The translations under genes and the position numbers were made by a program. Below, one piece after another: positions 1 through 5,975 of a stretch of DNA of 22,105 nt. The stretch is from positions 1 to 22,105 of the IMG/VR virus record IMGVR_UViG_3300048838_000684, one strand, 5' to 3'. Origin of the DNA: a virus. How positions within the stretch are numbered: position 1 is the first letter of the stretch; the number at the start of each line of letters is the position of its first letter. The notes under the pieces are model-generated. The model worked only from the letters and a program-made list of their open reading frames with translations, ran no database searches and was not told the DNA's origin.

Positions 1-1
1 C

Positions 2-211
2 TGGGTCGATGGCGCGCGCACGCGGCGCGGGTCCAAACCAGCCGAGCCGCCTCGCAACATCGGCAAGTCCGCGCTCGCGGAGTGCGTGCTGCACGACCCC
101 GACAGCGATCGGTGCATGTGCGACCGCTGCGAGTCGGACCGGCGGCGCGGGAGCGGCTACGGCGAGCGGGTGGCGCCTAGCGGAGCCAAGCGGCCGGGGG
201 TGAGCGCATGA
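2..211 (+). CDS. Cys-rich small protein, 5' end cut off
   Basis: An open frame enters from the left edge and ends in a TGA that overlaps the next start as ATGA. Sixty-nine residues are visible and the start lies outside the window. Near residues 38-43 it has a C-x-C-x-x-C cluster, with another Cys upstream (ECVLHD), which suggests a small metal-binding knuckle. The frame has the strong third-position GC of the neighbouring genes, unlike the competing frame that opens at the ATG at 9. I do not recognise a family. It resembles the many small Cys-rich proteins of phage early regions and sits directly upstream of a winged-helix gene, so it is probably co-transcribed with it. Confidence 0.6.
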   Translation, partial: WVDGARTRRGSKPAEPPRNIGKSALAECVLHDPDSDRCMCDRCESDRRRGSGYGERVAPSGAKRPGVSA

Positions 212-507
212 CCCACCAGCTCACGTTCGACGAGATCCGCCGCGCGCGCACCGACGACCCGGCGACATCGAAGGACGCCGCGCGCCAGTCCCACGGCCTG
301 GCCAGCGAGCACCGGCGCCAGATCCTGGCCGCGCTCGAGGGCGGCGTCGAGTTGACCGCTGGCGAGATCGCGGTGCGGTGCGGGCTGACGTCGCTGCAGG
401 TCTCGCGGCGCATGGCCGAGCTGCGCAGCGACGGCGAGATCGTCGCCACCACGAACACGCGACCGACGCCCAGCGGACGGCCGGCGCAGGTGTGGAGGAG
501 AGCATGA
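208..507 (+). CDS. Winged helix-turn-helix DNA-binding protein
   Basis: This 99-residue protein is probably a cytoplasmic DNA-binding regulator. The N-terminus carries a DDPATSKDAA stretch, a pattern often seen at the start of small phage winged-helix proteins. It is followed by a helical segment (RRQILAALEGG), a helix-turn-helix (LTAGEIAVRCGLTSLQVSRR, about residues 50-69) and a wing-like basic tail with GEIVATT. This is the general MarR/ArsR-like winged-helix layout. It starts inside the previous stop (ATGA) and its own TGA overlaps the following ATG, so it lies in a tightly coupled operon with the RusA gene further on. The fold is inferred from pattern only. No target can be named. Confidence 0.7.
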   Translation: MTHQLTFDEIRRARTDDPATSKDAARQSHGLASEHRRQILAALEGGVELTAGEIAVRCGLTSLQVSRRMAELRSDGEIVATTNTRPTPSGRPAQVWRRA

Positions 508-818
508 CCATCAACCCACTCGACATGCGGCACTTCAGCGCCGAGGTCTTCGTCGACCTGATGACGCGGTTGCAGCAGGCCGTGGACGACCACGTCGCGC
601 GGTTCCCGGACCTGGACCGAACCATGCTCCGGCTCGGTGTGGTGAGCGGCGCCGCGCAGGTGTTCGGCGGGATCGTCCGAGAGTCATGCGGCGACAACGA
701 GAGGTGGAGGGATCGGGCGGTCGCCAGCCACTGCATCACGTTCGCCAAGTTCGCGGGCGCTCCCATCGAGGTCGTCGACGGTCCCGAGGTGAAGCGCGAC
801 CCGCCGGGGAGGAACTGA
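504..818 (+). CDS. Hypothetical phage protein (104 aa)
   Basis: The ATG at 504 is preceded by GGAGGAG at 494-500, a strong ribosome site, and overlaps the preceding TGA as ATGA. The protein is acidic and mainly helical by composition, with an N-terminal stretch (FVDLMTRLQQAVDDHV) that could form an amphipathic helix and a central Ala/Gly-rich segment. It contains two Cys (C in RESCGD and SHCITF) but no metal motif. No signal peptide or membrane segment is visible. I do not recognise the family. Its place between a winged-helix gene and a Holliday junction resolvase suggests an early, DNA-related or host-directed role, which is inference only. Confidence 0.65.
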   Translation: MTINPLDMRHFSAEVFVDLMTRLQQAVDDHVARFPDLDRTMLRLGVVSGAAQVFGGIVRESCGDNERWRDRAVASHCITFAKFAGAPIEVVDGPEVKRDPPGRN

Positions 819-1039
819 TGGCCACCGTCACCGGCAACCCGAAGCTGGCCGACACGGTGCGCATGTGGCGCCAGATCGGCGGCACCGTCAACGTGGCGCG
901 CCGCACCGGCGAGTTCGTGTTCTGGCACCGCGAGGTCGGCAGCGACCGCTGCAACAGCCGGCGCAAGGACACGCCGCGGGCGATCCGCCAGATGCTGAAG
1001 CGGCTGGTGGTCATGGTCGCCAAGGGAGGCCGGTCGTGA
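818..1039 (+). CDS. Small basic hypothetical protein (73 aa)
   Basis: The ATG at 818 overlaps the previous TGA (ATGA), with GGGGAGGAA at 806-814 as ribosome site, so it is a coupled operon gene. The product is basic, with Arg/Lys clusters at residues 28-30 (ARR), 48-50 (SRRK) and near the C-terminus (MLKRL), and it has several aromatic residues. That composition fits a nucleic-acid-binding protein, but no motif confirms it. A longer reading from the ATG at 686 exists in this frame, but it would overlap the previous gene almost entirely and lacks a site like the one at 806. Function unknown. Confidence 0.6.
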   Translation: MATVTGNPKLADTVRMWRQIGGTVNVARRTGEFVFWHREVGSDRCNSRRKDTPRAIRQMLKRLVVMVAKGGRS

Positions 1040-1476
1040 CGTTCTCGGCCACGTTCCGCGTCGACGGCATCCCGAAGGCGCAGCCGCGCGCCAAGGCGAC
1101 CATGCGCGGCCGCCACGCCGGCGTCTACGACCCGGGCACGTCCGACGGATGGAAGGCACTCGTCGCGATCGCGGCGCGCCCGATGCGTCCGGCGTCACCG
1201 ATCGAGGGCGCGGTCGCGGTAGGCATCGACCTGTTCTTCCCGCGGCCGAAGTCCCTGTGCCGGCGCAAGGACCCGGAGGGGCTGGTGCGGCACATCGCGA
1301 AGCCCGACCGAGACAACTGCGAGAAGGCGATCCTCGACGCGCTGAAGCAGGACGGGTGGTTCCGCGACGACTCGCAGGTCTGCGACGGCCGCGTGCGGAA
1401 GTTCTACCACGCGAAGGGTGGCCGGCCTGGCGCGCAGATCACCATCCGCGAGCTGGCGGATCAGGGGGTCGCGTGA
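1036..1476 (+). CDS. rusA: RusA-family Holliday junction resolvase
   Basis: RusA-family enzymes are dimeric, metal-dependent endonucleases that cut four-way junctions symmetrically. In phages they resolve recombination or replication intermediates before packaging. This 146-residue protein starts at GTG 1036, which overlaps the prior TGA, with GGGAGG at 1024-1029. The diagnostic segment is KPDRDN (residues 89-94), then DAL at 101-103, then DDSQV at 111-115. The spacing of Asp91, Asp93, Lys97 and Asp112 matches the catalytic Asp70, Asp72, Lys76 and Asp91 of E. coli RusA, so the active site looks intact. The N-terminal VDGIPKAQPR and the DLFFPRPK strand are also typical. Its 3' end overlaps the convergent leftward gene by 16 bases. 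Confidence 0.9.
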   Translation: MTFSATFRVDGIPKAQPRAKATMRGRHAGVYDPGTSDGWKALVAIAARPMRPASPIEGAVAVGIDLFFPRPKSLCRRKDPEGLVRHIAKPDRDNCEKAILDALKQDGWFRDDSQVCDGRVRKFYHAKGGRPGAQITIRELADQGVA

Positions 1477-1766
1477 CGCGTGCCGATCACTTGCAGCGGC
1501 ATCTCGGCCCGGAAGCCGTCGAGCCGCAACGCGTAGCCGTCGCCGGAACGGAACGCCTTCCACGTCTTGGTGCCCTGCGCGCCGTCGACGACGGCGTAGG
1601 TCTGGACCTCGATCTCGACGATGCCGGATGCCCAGCCCTCCGGCCAGCCGAGATAGCGCGTCCTGATCTCACCGAGTTCCCGAAGCGACAGGCCGACGAG
1701 CGTCTCGCCCTCCGGGATCGCGGCCATGAGCTTCGTGACGATCTCGACGGGGAGCTTGGTGTCCAT
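1461..1766 (-). CDS. Hypothetical protein, last gene of leftward operon
   Basis: This 101-residue product is read leftward from the ATG at 1766 and is the third gene of the repressor operon. It has a helical N-terminus (LPVEIVTKLMAAIPEGE), then a mixed strand-rich region (SGIVEIEVQTYAVVDG), suggesting a small alpha/beta fold. Third-position GC is high in this strand and frame, which supports a real gene over the opposing frames. The start follows the upstream gene's TGA by three bases with GGGACTGATCC just before it. The same junction sequence is found before the middle gene. It overlaps the 3' end of rusA tail to tail. No family is recognised. Co-expression with a repressor suggests an immunity or accessory role, which is inference. 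Confidence 0.65.
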   Translation of the reverse strand: MDTKLPVEIVTKLMAAIPEGETLVGLSLRELGEIRTRYLGWPEGWASGIVEIEVQTYAVVDGAQGTKTWKAFRSGDGYALRLDGFRAEMPLQVIGTRHATP

Positions 1767-1769
1767 GGA

Positions 1770-2081
1770 TCAGTCCCACTCTTCGTGGCTCGCGACCTCG
1801 TCGGCCTGCCGGAACAGCATACGTCGCTGCTCCTCGGTGAACGTGAACCACGCGGCCCGGATCTCCTTCGAGACGTAGTTGCGCCAGTCGTGGACCTTCC
1901 TGGCCAGCTCCCACTGCGGAGTGGTCACGGCTGCGTCTTCGGTGGTGACGAACTCCTCGTCGGGGTGGGAGGAGTAACGGGCGAGCGAGCCAGGGACCAG
2001 AATCCCGCTTCGCCGCGAGTCGTTTCTGATGTGGCGCCTGGGCGGCTCAGGGATGCCGTCGACGGGGTAGAGCTTGGTCAT
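1770..2081 (-). CDS. Hypothetical protein, middle gene of leftward operon
   Basis: This is a 103-residue leftward gene immediately after the small HTH gene. The N-terminus (MTKLYPVDGIPEPPRRH) is proline-rich and basic. The C-terminal half is helical and aromatic, with WELARKVHDWRNYVSKEI and FTFTEEQRRMLFRQADEV. The TEEQRRML pattern looks like an interaction helix, but I cannot assign it. The start is three bases after the TGA of the HTH gene, with AAGGA overlapping that stop, so translation is probably coupled. The codons spelling MTKL beside the junction repeat those spelling MDTKL in the next gene, which suggests a duplicated gene boundary. Function unknown. Confidence 0.65.
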   Translation of the reverse strand: MTKLYPVDGIPEPPRRHIRNDSRRSGILVPGSLARYSSHPDEEFVTTEDAAVTTPQWELARKVHDWRNYVSKEIRAAWFTFTEEQRRMLFRQADEVASHEEWD

Positions 2082-2084
2082 GGA

Positions 2085-2327
2085 TCAGTCCTTCGCCGCG
2101 GCGCGGCTGGCCTCGATGGCGGCGCGGAGCGTCGGAAGGTCGACGCTGAGCTTGCCGGCCAGGAGCGTCAGTGTGCCCATGCGGGGCGTGTTCTCCTCGC
2201 TGGTGGCCATCCTGAACAGGGTGCGTTCGGGGAACCCGACCCGCTCACACCATGCGCGCAGCGACTCGCCGGGCTCGGCCACGGCGGCGACGAGGTCTTG
2301 GAGGGTTGCGGCGGTGCGTCTGGCCAT
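2085..2327 (-). CDS. Small helix-turn-helix (Cro/CI-like) repressor
   Basis: This 80-residue protein is all helical by composition, with a helix-turn-helix core: LRAWCERVGFPERTLFRMATSE gives the two helices, followed by PRMGTLTLLAGKLSVDLPTL, the usual third and fourth helices of the lambda-repressor-like (XRE) fold. There is no C-terminal cleavage or dimerisation domain, so it is Cro-sized rather than CI-sized. I chose the ATG at 2327 over the one at 2363 because the extra twelve residues would run through the likely promoter. A -10-like TAGAAA ends only seven bases before this ATG, so the mRNA may be leaderless, as for lambda cI from its maintenance promoter. It heads the leftward operon and faces the early operon. 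Probable autoregulator of the divergent control region. Confidence 0.75.
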   Translation of the reverse strand: MARRTAATLQDLVAAVAEPGESLRAWCERVGFPERTLFRMATSEENTPRMGTLTLLAGKLSVDLPTLRAAIEASRAAAKD

Positions 2328-2334
2328 GCCGGAG

Positions 2335-2363
2335 TTTCTAGCACCGCTGCCACAAAAAGCCAA
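2335..2363 (-). promoter_or_regulatory. Leftward promoter for the repressor operon
   Basis: Read on the minus strand, TTGGCT (2363-2358) is followed after exactly 17 bases by TAGAAA (2340-2335) with an upstream TGC, giving an extended -10. The expected start site falls at or next to the A of the repressor ATG at 2327, implying a leaderless message. The match is moderate and is called by eye. Confidence 0.45.
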
Positions 2364-2408
2364 GAACCGCCGCTTGACTTCCGATGCCAGATGGCCGATA
2401 GTGGCAGC
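2346..2408. promoter_or_regulatory. Candidate operator half-sites in divergent control region
   Basis: GCTGCCAC at 2346-2353 lies within the spacer of the leftward promoter. Its perfect inverted copy GTGGCAGC at 2401-2408 overlaps the rightward -10 element. Extended to 16 bases the two sites agree at 12 positions. A third, weaker TGCCA lies at 2384-2388 inside the rightward spacer. Positioning on both promoters is what one expects for the binding sites of the neighbouring small repressor. Binding is inferred. Confidence 0.4.
2374..2402 (+). promoter_or_regulatory. Rightward early promoter
   Basis: TTGACT at 2374-2379 is followed after exactly 17 bases by GATAGT at 2397-2402, a good housekeeping-sigma promoter for such a GC-rich genome. 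Start would be near 2409, about 90 bases before the ATG at 2499. It should drive the long rightward operon that includes the recombination genes, and it overlaps candidate repressor half-sites. Confidence 0.6.
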
Positions 2409-2498
2409 AGCAACGAAGACAAGAACGCCCCGACTGCCGCCAACTTCCTAGGGCGGACGGCAGCCGGAGCAGACCCGAACCCTGAACAGGAACGAGCC

Positions 2499-2828
2499 AT
2501 GCACACCGATACCCCGCTCTTCACCGCCGCACAACTCGCAGCCGAGATCGCCCCGCGCGGTCGCGGCCATGCCGGCCGCCAGCCTTGGGAGCGCCCGGCC
2601 CACTGGACGCCGAGCTACGTCGTCTGCTGGCAGGGCATCCTCATTGCGCTGGACGGCCAGTGCGAGATCGAGGACGCCTGCATCGGCGAGGTCGACGAGT
2701 TCGAGGACTGCCACCCCAGCGCCGAGGTCACCGACGACGCCGCGCTGGGGATCGTGCAGGGCTGGCCCGGCAGCCTGATCGCCGCGGTCGGCGAGCAGAC
2801 GGCGCCTGACGACCGGCAGGGGGACTGA
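2499..2828 (+). CDS. Hypothetical protein, first gene of rightward early operon
   Basis: This is the first gene after the rightward promoter, with a start at ATG 2499 and AGGAA about eight bases before it. It is a 109-residue acidic protein. The N-terminus is helical (LFTAAQLAAEIAPRG), the middle holds an aromatic strand region (WTPSYVVCWQGILIALDGQ), and a cluster of acidic residues with three Cys (CEIEDAC..EDC) follows. The Cys spacing does not match a known zinc finger. There are no membrane segments. As the first product of the early operon it is the position where phages often carry anti-host or anti-repressor proteins, but nothing in the sequence shows such a role. Family not recognised. 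Confidence 0.65.
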   Translation: MHTDTPLFTAAQLAAEIAPRGRGHAGRQPWERPAHWTPSYVVCWQGILIALDGQCEIEDACIGEVDEFEDCHPSAEVTDDAALGIVQGWPGSLIAAVGEQTAPDDRQGD

Positions 2829-2832
2829 GCCC

Positions 2833-3183
2833 ATGGCGCACGAACTCTGCATGGCCTGGGACGGAGACGAGGACCGCTGCTCGCAGACGATGCCGTGCCC
2901 GAGGCATGGTGCGCACGCGCGGAGCACGGCGGCTGATAGCCAGCCGTCCAACTTCCACGCCCTGACGCTCGCCGTTGAGGGCATCACCAAGCGGCTGCGG
3001 CAGGTGCAGCAGCAGGTCGTCGCGCAGTCGGCCGGCTGCATGACCGACGACGACCGCAGCTACCTCGGCTCGATCTGCGGCGTGCTCGACAGCGCCGAGA
3101 ACCTGACGCATCTCGCGGCGACGCGGCTGCGGCTGATGGCCAAGGACAACGATGCGGCGGTGGCCGCGGATGGGCGCGCATGA
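2833..3183 (+). CDS. Hypothetical protein with N-terminal Cys/His cluster
   Basis: This 116-residue product begins four bases after the previous stop, with a G-rich ribosome site (CAGGGGGACTGAG) in front. The first 26 residues contain four Cys and two His (ELCMAW, DRCSQTM, PCPRHGAH), a likely metal-binding patch. The remainder is helical, with an amphipathic stretch (LAVEGITKRLRQVQQQVVAQ, residues about 47-66) that could form a short coiled coil, then a helical segment containing LDSAENLTHLAATRLRL. Its TGA overlaps the next ATG. No known family is recognised. Several genes in this window share the pattern of a Cys-rich head on a small helical protein. Confidence 0.6.
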   Translation: MAHELCMAWDGDEDRCSQTMPCPRHGAHARSTAADSQPSNFHALTLAVEGITKRLRQVQQQVVAQSAGCMTDDDRSYLGSICGVLDSAENLTHLAATRLRLMAKDNDAAVAADGRA

Positions 3184-3566
3184 GTACGACCCCTTGCAAG
3201 GTGTGCGGCACACCAACCGAGATGACCGGAACGCGCCTGTGCGACCGGTGCTGGGAAGTCACGAGCCGCGGCGGGGTGTTCCCTGTCGACATCGCGGCCA
3301 TCAAGTGGGCCAAGCTCGACCCGCGCCTCGGCAACTACGAGGACTGCAACGCCGCAGTGATCTTCGATCTTGCATCAGAGCTGGTCGGCGCGCGACCGGC
3401 GAGGCTTGGCTGGCATCGCATCGACAGCGAGCGCGTCGCGTTCAAGGTGCTCGGCGACGACTGCGAGGTTGTCTGGATCGTCACCGTGGACCACGACGCC
3501 GATGGCGACAGTGATGGGTGGCGTGATCGGAGCACGGCGACGCGCGTGGAGGTCATCCGATGCTGA
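3180..3566 (+). CDS. Zinc-ribbon protein of unknown function
   Basis: The first 25 residues hold a classical four-Cys zinc ribbon: CKVC (residues 6-9), then CDRC (21-24), each pair spaced C-x2-C. The rest of the 128-residue product is an alpha/beta-like region with many hydrophobic strands (FKVLGDDCEVVWIVTVDHD). Such ribbons in phage early proteins usually bind nucleic acid or host polymerase, but nothing here decides between them. It starts within the previous stop (ATGA), and its 3' end overlaps the next gene by seven bases. Good third-position GC supports the frame. Confidence 0.6.
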   Translation: MSTTPCKVCGTPTEMTGTRLCDRCWEVTSRGGVFPVDIAAIKWAKLDPRLGNYEDCNAAVIFDLASELVGARPARLGWHRIDSERVAFKVLGDDCEVVWIVTVDHDADGDSDGWRDRSTATRVEVIRC

Positions 3567-4156
3567 CCCACGAAGAGATCCAGCGCCTCGCCGAAGGCGC
3601 GCCGCCTGCCGGCGAGTGGAGCGAGACGCTGCAGGAACTGGCGCGGCGGTGCCTTGGGCACGTCGCCGTCGTCACGGCCTGCAACGGTGACTTCAGCTAC
3701 ACGCGGATCATCAGCGTGCTCGGGCCGTTCGCCGATATGGACGACGCTCACGTCGCCGGCTGCGCCGAGACGCGCAAGCACATGCCGGGCGACCAAGGCG
3801 ACGAGGACGAGTCGTCGATCGAGTTCGACGTGTGCGAGTTGCTGCACCGCGACGTTGTCGACCACAACCCTGGTGACGACGACCAGGAAGATCAACAGCA
3901 CCGCAGGCCCTGGGCCAGGAGTGTGCCTGTGACCGACCTCCGCCCCCGCCTCCGCGCCCTGCTCGACCGAGGCTGCTTCCTTCCCGAAGCCCGCGACCTC
4001 GCCTCGGCCGTCCTGCGCGACGCCGAGCGCCGAGCCTTCGACCGTTCACGGGCCGATCGGCACCAAGCCTGCCGCTCCTATGAGTTCGAGGTGATGGTGC
4101 CCGTCCCGATCATCGCGACGCCGCAGATCACCTACATCCCGCCGGAGGACGCATGA
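3560..4156 (+). CDS. Hypothetical protein, possibly two fused or overlapping units
   Basis: The open frame gives 198 residues. Residues 1-105 form an acidic part with three Cys. Residues 106-123 are a low-complexity Asp/Gln/His linker. From residue 124 a separate Arg-rich helical unit follows (LRPRLRALLDRG and VLRDAERRAFDRSR), ending with a proline/isoleucine-rich tail. At the join there is an internal GTG at 3929 with AGGAG at 3917-3921. A TGA in the +1 frame overlaps that GTG as GTGA, the junction style of this genome. The second half may therefore also be made as its own protein, or a frameshift may separate two genes. The end overlaps the exonuclease start (ATGA). No family recognised. 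Confidence 0.5.
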   Translation: MLTHEEIQRLAEGAPPAGEWSETLQELARRCLGHVAVVTACNGDFSYTRIISVLGPFADMDDAHVAGCAETRKHMPGDQGDEDESSIEFDVCELLHRDVVDHNPGDDDQEDQQHRRPWARSVPVTDLRPRLRALLDRGCFLPEARDLASAVLRDAERRAFDRSRADRHQACRSYEFEVMVPVPIIATPQITYIPPEDA

Positions 4157-5079
4157 CCGCCATCCCTCTGGACCGGTCCAAGTCGATCGGCGGCAGCGAC
4201 GTCGCCGCGATCATGGGCCTCTCGCCGTTCCGCACGCCGCTCGACGTCTGGCGCGAGAAGGTGCTCGGCCAAGACGACTTCGAGGGTTCCCGCGCGACCC
4301 GCGCCGGAGAGCGCTTCGAGCCGCACCTGCTCGCCGCCTACCAGGCGAAGCTGGCCGACGGCGACCGCATGTGGCGCCCGGAGCCGACCATCGACGGCTA
4401 CCGCCGCTCGTCGCCCGACGCCATGGCCGAGATCGGCGGCTGGCTCCGCATTGTCGAGGGCAAGACAACGATCGTCGGCGCGAAGTGGGGCGAGGACGAC
4501 ACCGACCTGGTGCCGCTCGACTACGTCGCGCAAGGCACGTGGTACGCCGACATGCTCGGCGCCGAGGGCATCGACTACCCGGTGCTGATCTGGCCCTTGG
4601 ACATGCGCGACCTGCTCGGCCTCACGCCGGCGGAGATCGTCGCGCACCACGACGTCACGCTGCGAACGCTCAAGGTGCCGTTCTCGCCCGCGTTCGCCGC
4701 GAAGTGCCGCGACGCCGCCGACCGCTTCTGGCACGAGAACGTGCTCGGCGAGACGCCGCCGCCAGCGGTCGACAACGAGGACGCGAAGCGCATGCTGCGC
4801 GTCGTTGCCGGCAGGACGGTCGACCTCGACGAGGACGACGTGCGCACCCTGCTGCGCCGCGACCGCTGGAAGGCCGCGATCAAGAAGCTCGAGCAGCTCG
4901 TCGAGGGAGCCGACTTCACGATCCGCACCAAGCTCGGCGACGCCGAGGAAGGCTTCGCCGGCGGCTGGCCCGTCGTGCGCAGCAAGCTGATCGAACGCTC
5001 CGCGTACTCCGTGGCAGCGACCAAGTACCGACCCCTGACCCTCACCAAGCACTGGAAGGAGATGCAGAAGAAGCCATGA
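4153..5079 (+). CDS. YqaJ-family (lambda-exonuclease-like) recombination nuclease
   Basis: This enzyme family degrades one strand of double-stranded DNA from ends to give 3' tails for an annealing protein. The 308-residue protein has the full motif series: IGGSDVAAIMGLSPF (12-26), RAGERFEP (50-57) with the motif-I Glu, SPDA (87-90) with Asp89, EGK (102-104) with Glu102 and Lys104, and DYVAQ (123-127) with the conserved Gln. Together these are the PD-(D/E)xK active site of YqaJ nucleases. Length is normal for the family. It lies directly before the RecT-like gene with an ATGA overlap, the usual pairing of exonuclease and annealing protein, so the two likely act together. Confidence 0.88.
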   Translation: MTAIPLDRSKSIGGSDVAAIMGLSPFRTPLDVWREKVLGQDDFEGSRATRAGERFEPHLLAAYQAKLADGDRMWRPEPTIDGYRRSSPDAMAEIGGWLRIVEGKTTIVGAKWGEDDTDLVPLDYVAQGTWYADMLGAEGIDYPVLIWPLDMRDLLGLTPAEIVAHHDVTLRTLKVPFSPAFAAKCRDAADRFWHENVLGETPPPAVDNEDAKRMLRVVAGRTVDLDEDDVRTLLRRDRWKAAIKKLEQLVEGADFTIRTKLGDAEEGFAGGWPVVRSKLIERSAYSVAATKYRPLTLTKHWKEMQKKP

Positions 5080-5975
5080 CCGACACCGCCCCCCAAACCG
5101 TTGCCACGAAGCCCGACCGGGCCGTGGCTGTTCGTCAGCCGCAACGCGGCGACTTCGCTCCGATGGCCATCAACGAGGCCGTCAAGTTCGCCGAGCTCGT
5201 GCAGAACGCGGACGGGATGATCCCCAAGGCCTACCTGCGCAACCCGGGCAAGATCCTCGCGTGCGTCCTCGCCGGCCAGGAACTCGGCGTCGGTCCGATG
5301 GCCGCGCTGCGCGCCTTCCACGTCGTCGAGGGCAAGCCATGCGCGGACTACTCGTTCTGGGTCGCCAGGCTCAAGGCCGCGGGCTACCGGGTCGAGTGGC
5401 CGGTGCGCTCGCAAGAGAAGGTCACGGTCAAGCTGACGGCGCCGAACGGTGACTCCCACGAAGAGACGTGGGACAAGGCGCGCGCTGTCACTGCCGGGCT
5501 CTGGAACGGCAAGGACCCGTGGAAGAAGTACCCGCAGACGATGCTGTCGGCCCGCGCGGTGACGTCGGCCGGGCGAGTGTTCGCTGGCGAGATCATGTTC
5601 GGCTGCTACGAGAACGACGAAGCCGACGAGATCATGCGCGACGCCGTCGTCGAGAGCATCAAGACGCACACGCCTGACGGGCCGGCGACGTCGCGTGCTG
5701 CGGCTGCCGCCGGATCCAAGGTCGACGACGAGACGATCGCGCGTGAGTCGAAAGCGAAGGAGTGCTTCGACATGGCCAAGGCACTCGGCCTCGGCCGCCC
5801 CGACGTGTTCGACCTCTACAAGGAGATCGGCATCGAGCACACCGACAAGACCCGCATGGGCGAGCTGTCGATGGCCGACCTGGAGAAGCTCGCCGAGCGC
5901 CTCGACGCCGAGGCGAAGCTGCGTAGCGGCGAGGGCAAGACCGACGTCGCCGAGGGTGAGGAGACCAAGCAGTGA
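5076..5975 (+). CDS. RecT-like phage single-strand annealing protein
   Basis: It would bind single-stranded DNA exposed by the exonuclease and pair it with a homologous strand. The 299-residue protein has an N-terminal core with ILACVLAGQELGVGPMAALR (residues 60-79), VEGKP (84-88), SFWVARLKAAGYRVEW (93-108), TWDKARAVTAGL (131-142) and PWKKYPQTMLSARA (148-161). I recognise these as the conserved blocks of the phage RecT-like group found next to YqaJ nucleases. The C-terminal 80 residues are charged and helical and probably variable. Start at ATG 5076 overlaps the exonuclease stop. Assignment rests on motif memory plus gene order. The biochemical activity is inferred. Confidence 0.72.
   Translation: MTDTAPQTVATKPDRAVAVRQPQRGDFAPMAINEAVKFAELVQNADGMIPKAYLRNPGKILACVLAGQELGVGPMAALRAFHVVEGKPCADYSFWVARLKAAGYRVEWPVRSQEKVTVKLTAPNGDSHEETWDKARAVTAGLWNGKDPWKKYPQTMLSARAVTSAGRVFAGEIMFGCYENDEADEIMRDAVVESIKTHTPDGPATSRAAAAAGSKVDDETIARESKAKECFDMAKALGLGRPDVFDLYKEIGIEHTDKTRMGELSMADLEKLAERLDAEAKLRSGEGKTDVAEGEETKQ

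Noticed and set aside
1149-2498. Long plus-strand frame running from rusA through the leftward operon
   Set aside because: Its sequence between 1477 and 2498 is the antisense of three good leftward genes and crosses the divergent promoters. Only the part from ATG 2499 is a gene.
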